Positions 49,535 to 52,820 of a DNA stretch of 52,820 nucleotides are shown in pieces. This stretch comes from Cyanobium sp. FGCU52. Its GTDB lineage: Bacteria; Cyanobacteriota; Cyanobacteriia; PCC-6307; Cyanobiaceae. The notes below the pieces were generated by a model, which saw only the letters and a program-made list of their open reading frames with translations, had not been told where the DNA came from and searched no databases. Every line of letters begins with the position of its first letter. Position 1 is the stretch's first letter. A program made the translations under genes and the position numbers. The stretch covers positions 1-52,820 of the forward strand of contig JANWUS010000082.1 of NCBI GenBank assembly GCA_024958715.1, read 5' to 3'.

Positions 49535-49774
49535 ATGTCTCTCAATGAAGAGAGGTGGCTGCCTTCAGGGCAGGCTGCCTTAGCCCTTGGCGTGTCCGTT
49601 CGCACCTTGAAGCGATACGCCGACCTGCATAACTTCCTGATTGAGGGGAAGCATTGGCGCTTCGGTCCTCTTTGCAACTCTCCGCGTCAATGGAATATCT
49701 CCGCCTGTGCTGAAGCCCTCCACCACCGAGGAAGGCTGCAGCGAAAGGGAAGCGCTCCAGTCCCTTCGGCCTGA
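49535..49774 (+). CDS. Small HTH protein, excisionase-like
   Basis: This 79-residue basic protein has a MerR/excisionase-type HTH at the start: LPSGQAALALGVSVRTLKRY AD, then a wing region FLIEGKHWRFGP. Such proteins often act as excisionases or early regulators in integrated elements. Immediately upstream the DNA is AT-richer than the rest of the window. No strong ribosome site is seen. It lies 80 bases before the ATPase gene on the same strand. Confidence 0.6.
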   Translation: MSLNEERWLPSGQAALALGVSVRTLKRYADLHNFLIEGKHWRFGPLCNSPRQWNISACAEALHHRGRLQRKGSAPVPSA

Positions 49775-49854
49775 GGTGTAACGGTGATAATCCACATTGG
49801 CCTTAGGGCAGTGCCGCTGCATTGGCAATGCCAAGCCTGGCAGGAGGCGCTCCA

Positions 49855-51654
49855 ATGAGCCTCCAAGACTTCTACGAATTAGAGCTGCTTTCCACGACAT
49901 TCCCAGGGGAACCATGGGCACTTGCCGCGGCTGAACTGGAAACCGGCTATCTGCCAAGTAGGGCAGACGATTACCACCGTCGCCTTGAAGAAGGGCGGGC
50001 TCAGCACCCACCAGACGGTGCTCCAGTTCGGAAGCCTGGACACTTGAGCACTACTCAAAAGGTGGCGGCTCTTGATGCCTTCGCTGACAAGTTGCTTGCT
50101 GGCTCCGTCCCTGTGGCCGATCGCCTGATCCATATCCGCCACTACGCCGGGGAGTTAGGGCTTAGCCTTAGAGACAGCGACTTGCAGCGAAAGCTCTGGG
50201 AAGCTCGACGCCGAAACGCGGGCGCCATTGAAATGCTCAAGCCCGGCATGGCTGCAAGCGTCAAGCCTGAGACGTGGGCATGGAAAGGCCTGATCCTCGC
50301 TGGAGACAGCACCTTGCTGGCTTCTGATCCCAAGGTCGGCAAGACCACCCTCTTAGTCGATGGCATTGCCCGCTGGTATCGCGGGGATGCCGAGCATCTT
50401 GGCCTTGCGTTCTACGGCCCTTGCCCGCCCGTCATCATCGCGGGTACGGATATGCCGCTGGGGCGCTGGCTGCGCCTTCTCCATCGCTTCGGACTTGCCG
50501 AGACAACTGGCCCCGATTGTTTCCGCCTCTTACCAGATGGACCAATCCGGGGCCTTTTCAGCATGGATTCACCCATCCATCTTGATCACGATGGCATCGC
50601 CCGGCTGGCTGATCTGGCAAGCAAGCATCCAGGCTGCTTGCTGATCGCAGACTCATACGCCAAGCTCACCGGTCCTCTGGGTCTCAAGGAGGCCAGCGCT
50701 GATTTCGCCGGACCCCTTGGCGATCTACAAGAGGCCGTCGCTCCGTATGGCACCACCCTGGTAGCGATCCACCACAGCGGACGCAGCAGGACCGGTGAAG
50801 GTGCCGTAGCGGCAAGCAGGGGCACCACAGCCCTGCCCGCCGCTGTTAGTCAGTGTGTGGCCCTGTCGTGGCTCAACCGTAGCCGCGGAAGCAAAGACAA
50901 TCGGGTGGTGCTCCAAACCGAGGGAAGAGGCGGCGAGCCAATGCAACTGCTGATTGAGCAACAGGAAAGAGGCTGGATCTCCCACGGTGATGCCGCCGAG
51001 GTTTTCGCCGAACAACAGGCGGCCCAAGCAGAAGAAGGCCTGCAAGACAAGCAGGCCGCCGCACTCGATGTAGTGCGTGAACGATGGGAGATGGGGCGAG
51101 AGCGCACCACCAGCAGCGTGCTGGTCGATGAGTTGAACATGAAAGGGGGCCATGCCCTTCGCACCGCCCGCCGCACCCTCCAGCAGTTGCTCAATAAGGG
51201 GTTGCTGCAATCCTCCAAGGAAGCCACAAACCATGGGCAGGTGGTCTGGTTTTGGCCTGCTGGAGGAGTTGATGACCAGTGCCATCAGTCCTTCCGTTCC
51301 CCACTGTCCGAGGTGCCCCCTGTGTCCCCTCCATCCCCCTACACAGCAGAGGCGAGCACCGAGAGTTCAGATGACCAAAGGGAGGGGACACATCGGGCAC
51401 AAAGGACGGGAGGGATAGACAGGGAGGACAGGGGACACCCTCCACTCCCTGTTGATACAGGGCGTGTCTCTGTCATTGTCGGTGGTGAGCCAGGCTGGAG
51501 TATCAAACAAGGCCAGAAGCTCTCCGGAAGATCGGTTGCGGCCCAGGATCCAAGCGGACACATACGCCTTGTTGATCCCAAGGATGTGATGCCAGCCATG
51601 TCAGCCCAGGCGCCAGAATTGGCAACAGCCCCGACAATCCACGGCGCGAACTGA
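49855..51654 (+). CDS. RepA-like AAA ATPase/helicase of a mobile element
   Basis: The protein has 599 residues. Residues ~145-330 form a RecA-like (AAA_25/RepA) ATPase: Walker A DPKVGKTT, a strand with VIIAGTDMPLGRW, Walker B CLLIADSYAK, and LVAIHHSGRSRTGEG with a sensor-like His pair. A winged-helix-like region follows (TTSSVLVDELNMKGGHALRT), then a ~150-residue disordered Pro/Ser/Gly-rich tail. Such ATPases drive replication of plasmids and integrative elements. AGGAGG at 49842-49847 is 7 bases before ATG 49855. The tail DNA contains a long inverted repeat. Its 3' end is 3 bases from the next gene. Confidence 0.75.
   Translation: MSLQDFYELELLSTTFPGEPWALAAAELETGYLPSRADDYHRRLEEGRAQHPPDGAPVRKPGHLSTTQKVAALDAFADKLLAGSVPVADRLIHIRHYAGELGLSLRDSDLQRKLWEARRRNAGAIEMLKPGMAASVKPETWAWKGLILAGDSTLLASDPKVGKTTLLVDGIARWYRGDAEHLGLAFYGPCPPVIIAGTDMPLGRWLRLLHRFGLAETTGPDCFRLLPDGPIRGLFSMDSPIHLDHDGIARLADLASKHPGCLLIADSYAKLTGPLGLKEASADFAGPLGDLQEAVAPYGTTLVAIHHSGRSRTGEGAVAASRGTTALPAAVSQCVALSWLNRSRGSKDNRVVLQTEGRGGEPMQLLIEQQERGWISHGDAAEVFAEQQAAQAEEGLQDKQAAALDVVRERWEMGRERTTSSVLVDELNMKGGHALRTARRTLQQLLNKGLLQSSKEATNHGQVVWFWPAGGVDDQCHQSFRSPLSEVPPVSPPSPYTAEASTESSDDQREGTHRAQRTGGIDREDRGHPPLPVDTGRVSVIVGGEPGWSIKQGQKLSGRSVAAQDPSGHIRLVDPKDVMPAMSAQAPELATAPTIHGAN
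51307..51406. repeat. Imperfect inverted repeat inside the ATPase gene
   Basis: Arms at 51307-51332 and 51381-51406 match at 21 of 26 positions when one is reversed, including a perfect 12-base core (TGTGTCCCCTCC at 51321-51332 and its complement at 51381-51392). The spacer is 48 bases. The arms flank part of the ATPase's disordered tail. Further GC-rich related blocks follow to about 51460. It could be an origin, an iteron-like site or an inserted palindromic unit. Confidence 0.6.
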
Positions 51655-51657
51655 ACG

Positions 51658-52425
51658 ATGCGGGGATCCTGGCTCTTCACCGGAGAAGACAGCGCCAGCG
51701 CACGCCGCTACAAGCGGATCGAGCTGCGCAGCGTCCGGCACTTGATTCAGCAGCAGCAGCAGACGATCGACCTGCCTGATGGCCCGACCGTTGCGCTCAG
51801 GTGGCAGGCCCACACGGGTGGCACCTTGGGCCCCAAGAGCAGCGCGGCAGCCAACCAGAGGCAACGGCAGGGACGATCGGCGCTACCGGCCCCGCTGCTT
51901 GACCGAGGGCAGTCCGTGGCCTGGCGCTGCTACTTCCGCTGCCCGCGCTGCGATCGGTCCTGCCGGATCCTGTTCAACCCGCTGTGGCACTGGCGAGCGT
52001 GGGGCGTGTCTGAGGAAACCATCTCCGGGGCGTGGTGGTGCCAGCCCTGCGGGAAGTACCGCTGGCCATCAAGCCGGTGGACCGGAACCAGCAGCAGCAC
52101 CCGACGTCGCCCACCGTCGCATTACTACCAGCGGCACCAGCACGCCGCCGACCGCTGCTTTGATCTCTTGGCTGAACCTGCCTGGTTGACGACAGACCGA
52201 TGGATGGCTCTTCACCGACTCAAGAATGCTCACATGCTGATCGCCATGGCAGCAGGCTGCGCCGCCTGGCCTGGTATCAGCAGCGGCATCAGCGCTGAAC
52301 AGATCACAGAGGCTCACCGCACCATCGAGGCCTGCAAGTGGGCGACGCGGCAAAGCAACTGGGCGAGGCGCGGGAAGCCGCGGCCAGGGCCAGAGGGAAG
52401 GGCGAAGGTGCGGAAGCCCCGCTGA
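51658..52425 (+). CDS. Zinc-ribbon-like hypothetical protein of the element
   Basis: This 255-residue basic protein has two CxxC pairs about 30 residues apart (FRCPRCDRSCRILF and WWCQPCGKYRW), which could form a zinc ribbon and suggest nucleic-acid binding. N-terminally there is a Gln-rich turn (LIQQQQQTIDL). The C-terminus is charged and disordered. I do not recognise the family. The ATG is 3 bases after the ATPase stop, so co-translation is likely. Confidence 0.6.
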   Translation: MRGSWLFTGEDSASARRYKRIELRSVRHLIQQQQQTIDLPDGPTVALRWQAHTGGTLGPKSSAAANQRQRQGRSALPAPLLDRGQSVAWRCYFRCPRCDRSCRILFNPLWHWRAWGVSEETISGAWWCQPCGKYRWPSSRWTGTSSSTRRRPPSHYYQRHQHAADRCFDLLAEPAWLTTDRWMALHRLKNAHMLIAMAAGCAAWPGISSGISAEQITEAHRTIEACKWATRQSNWARRGKPRPGPEGRAKVRKPR

Positions 52426-52547
52426 CTCCGCACCTGTCCGATGAGGGAACCATCCCTGGTGTCTGGATCTTCTCTGCTGGCGCGCCTGGACGAAGACGAT
52501 CCGACCCTGTGATGGTTCCACGCTCAGCCCTTGAATCTCAGAGCTGG

Positions 52548-52566
52548 GAATCCCGTTCCGGGATTC
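52548..52566. terminator. Perfect hairpin at the right end of the block
   Basis: GAATCCCG (52548-52555) and CGGGATTC (52559-52566) form a perfect 8-base stem with a TTC loop. No T-run is present on either side. It sits between the plus-strand zinc-ribbon gene and a minus-strand reading frame that stops at 52568, as a bidirectional terminator would. Confidence 0.4.
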
Positions 52567-52567
52567 A

Positions 52568-52784
52568 TCACACCCTGTCGAGCCCCAGCAGCAGCACCGG
52601 CGCGAAGATCGCCTCGCTGGCCCTGGAGGGTGGCGTGGGAGGCCTCGGCGGCACCTGCTGGCTGTAGATCACCGTGTTGGCCCTCAGGCGCCAGGACCCT
52701 GCTGTGGATGACGCCGGCCGCGGCCACCAGCACCGGATCGATGCCGAGCAGCAGGACCAGGGCGCCCCTAGGAGCCTGTCGCAC
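52568..52784 (-). pseudogene. Possible frameshifted small membrane protein
   Basis: Minus-strand frames GALVLLLGIDPVLVAAAGVI HSRVLAPE (to ~52690) and NTVIYSQQVPPRPPTPPSRA SEAIFAPVLLLGLDRV (to the stop at 52568) would join by one base. The result would be ~65 residues with one hydrophobic helix and a Pro-rich tail. GC-rich codon use is like the core genome rather than the island. It may mark the return to chromosomal sequence. I do not recognise it, and chance is possible. Confidence 0.25.
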
Positions 52785-52820
52785 ATACCCCCCATAACCA
52801 CCTTCTCCACAGACGCCCGT

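Noticed and set aside
52338-52667. A plus-strand ORF (GTG start) overlapping the end of the zinc-ribbon-like gene by 88 bases
   Set aside because: Its start is protein-like but it overlaps too far, has no ribosome site and ends in low-complexity sequence. It could instead reflect an indel in the neighbouring gene.
48021-52820. A direct repeat of the tRNA-Val 3' end (att site)
   Set aside because: I scanned by eye for TTCGAACCCGGCATCGCGCA-like sequence to the right and found no second copy within the window.

Overview
The window looks like a chromosomal segment of a GC-rich picocyanobacterium of the Synechococcus/Cyanobium lineage. The evidence is a cyanobacterial urease plus urtABCDE urea-uptake locus with an NtcA-type promoter, group 2 sigma-factor architecture, and a pyrG, queE, queC, pabB, pabC / aspS / gcvT / speB-speE / mazG neighbourhood that I recall from marine Synechococcus and Prochlorococcus. 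Genus-level placement is inference. No database search was run.

Layout. 1-1066: debris, with the C-terminal end of an IS transposase entering from the left and frameshifted coding remnants. 1067-10310: a mosaic of single genes (LssY_C protein, kinase-like protein, UspA, APC permease, glutaredoxin, class I glutamine amidotransferase, GH13 amylase, cobA, cupin). 10300-10701: two head-to-head tails of cyclic-di-GMP enzymes (EAL on minus, GGDEF on plus). 10739-18678: minus-strand block of DUF2126, glgP, transglutaminase-like, alpha-E and circularly permuted ATP-grasp genes, the last three overlapping in an operon. 18771-24035: urease, with ureDABC leftward and ureEFG rightward. 24084-29482: urtABCDE behind a predicted NtcA promoter. 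29493-35439: pabC, pabB, queC, queE and pyrG leftward, with an ecotin gene inserted in the opposite direction. 35514-38988: dps, sigma factor, aspS. 39128-47859: BcsA-like glycosyltransferase, gcvT, small Cys-rich protein, cyclic-nucleotide-binding-domain protein, speB/speE, Tat-exported beta-carbonic anhydrase, arfB, mazG, DUF2227-like protein. 47949-48020: tRNA-Val(UAC). 48021-52820: accessory DNA starting at the tRNA 3' end, with hicBA, a frameshifted reverse gene, a small HTH protein, a RepA-like ATPase and a zinc-ribbon-like protein.

How the genes fit together. UrtABCDE imports urea, urease (UreABC matured by UreDEFG) releases ammonia and CO2, and the NtcA-like site ties this to nitrogen status. 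CTP synthase, the queuosine/7-deazaguanine enzymes QueE and QueC, and the p-aminobenzoate enzymes PabB and PabC form one co-directional group. SpeB and SpeE make putrescine and spermidine. The ATP-grasp/alpha-E/transglutaminase/DUF2126 set matches a predicted amide-ligase peptide system whose product is unknown. The tRNA-adjacent block resembles an integrated element carrying its own replication ATPase, but no integrase is visible inside the window.

The best candidates for something new are the amidoligase block with embedded glgP, the tRNA-Val element with a long inverted repeat inside its replication gene, the ecotin with an arginine reactive site, and the kinase-like protein that lacks its central portion.
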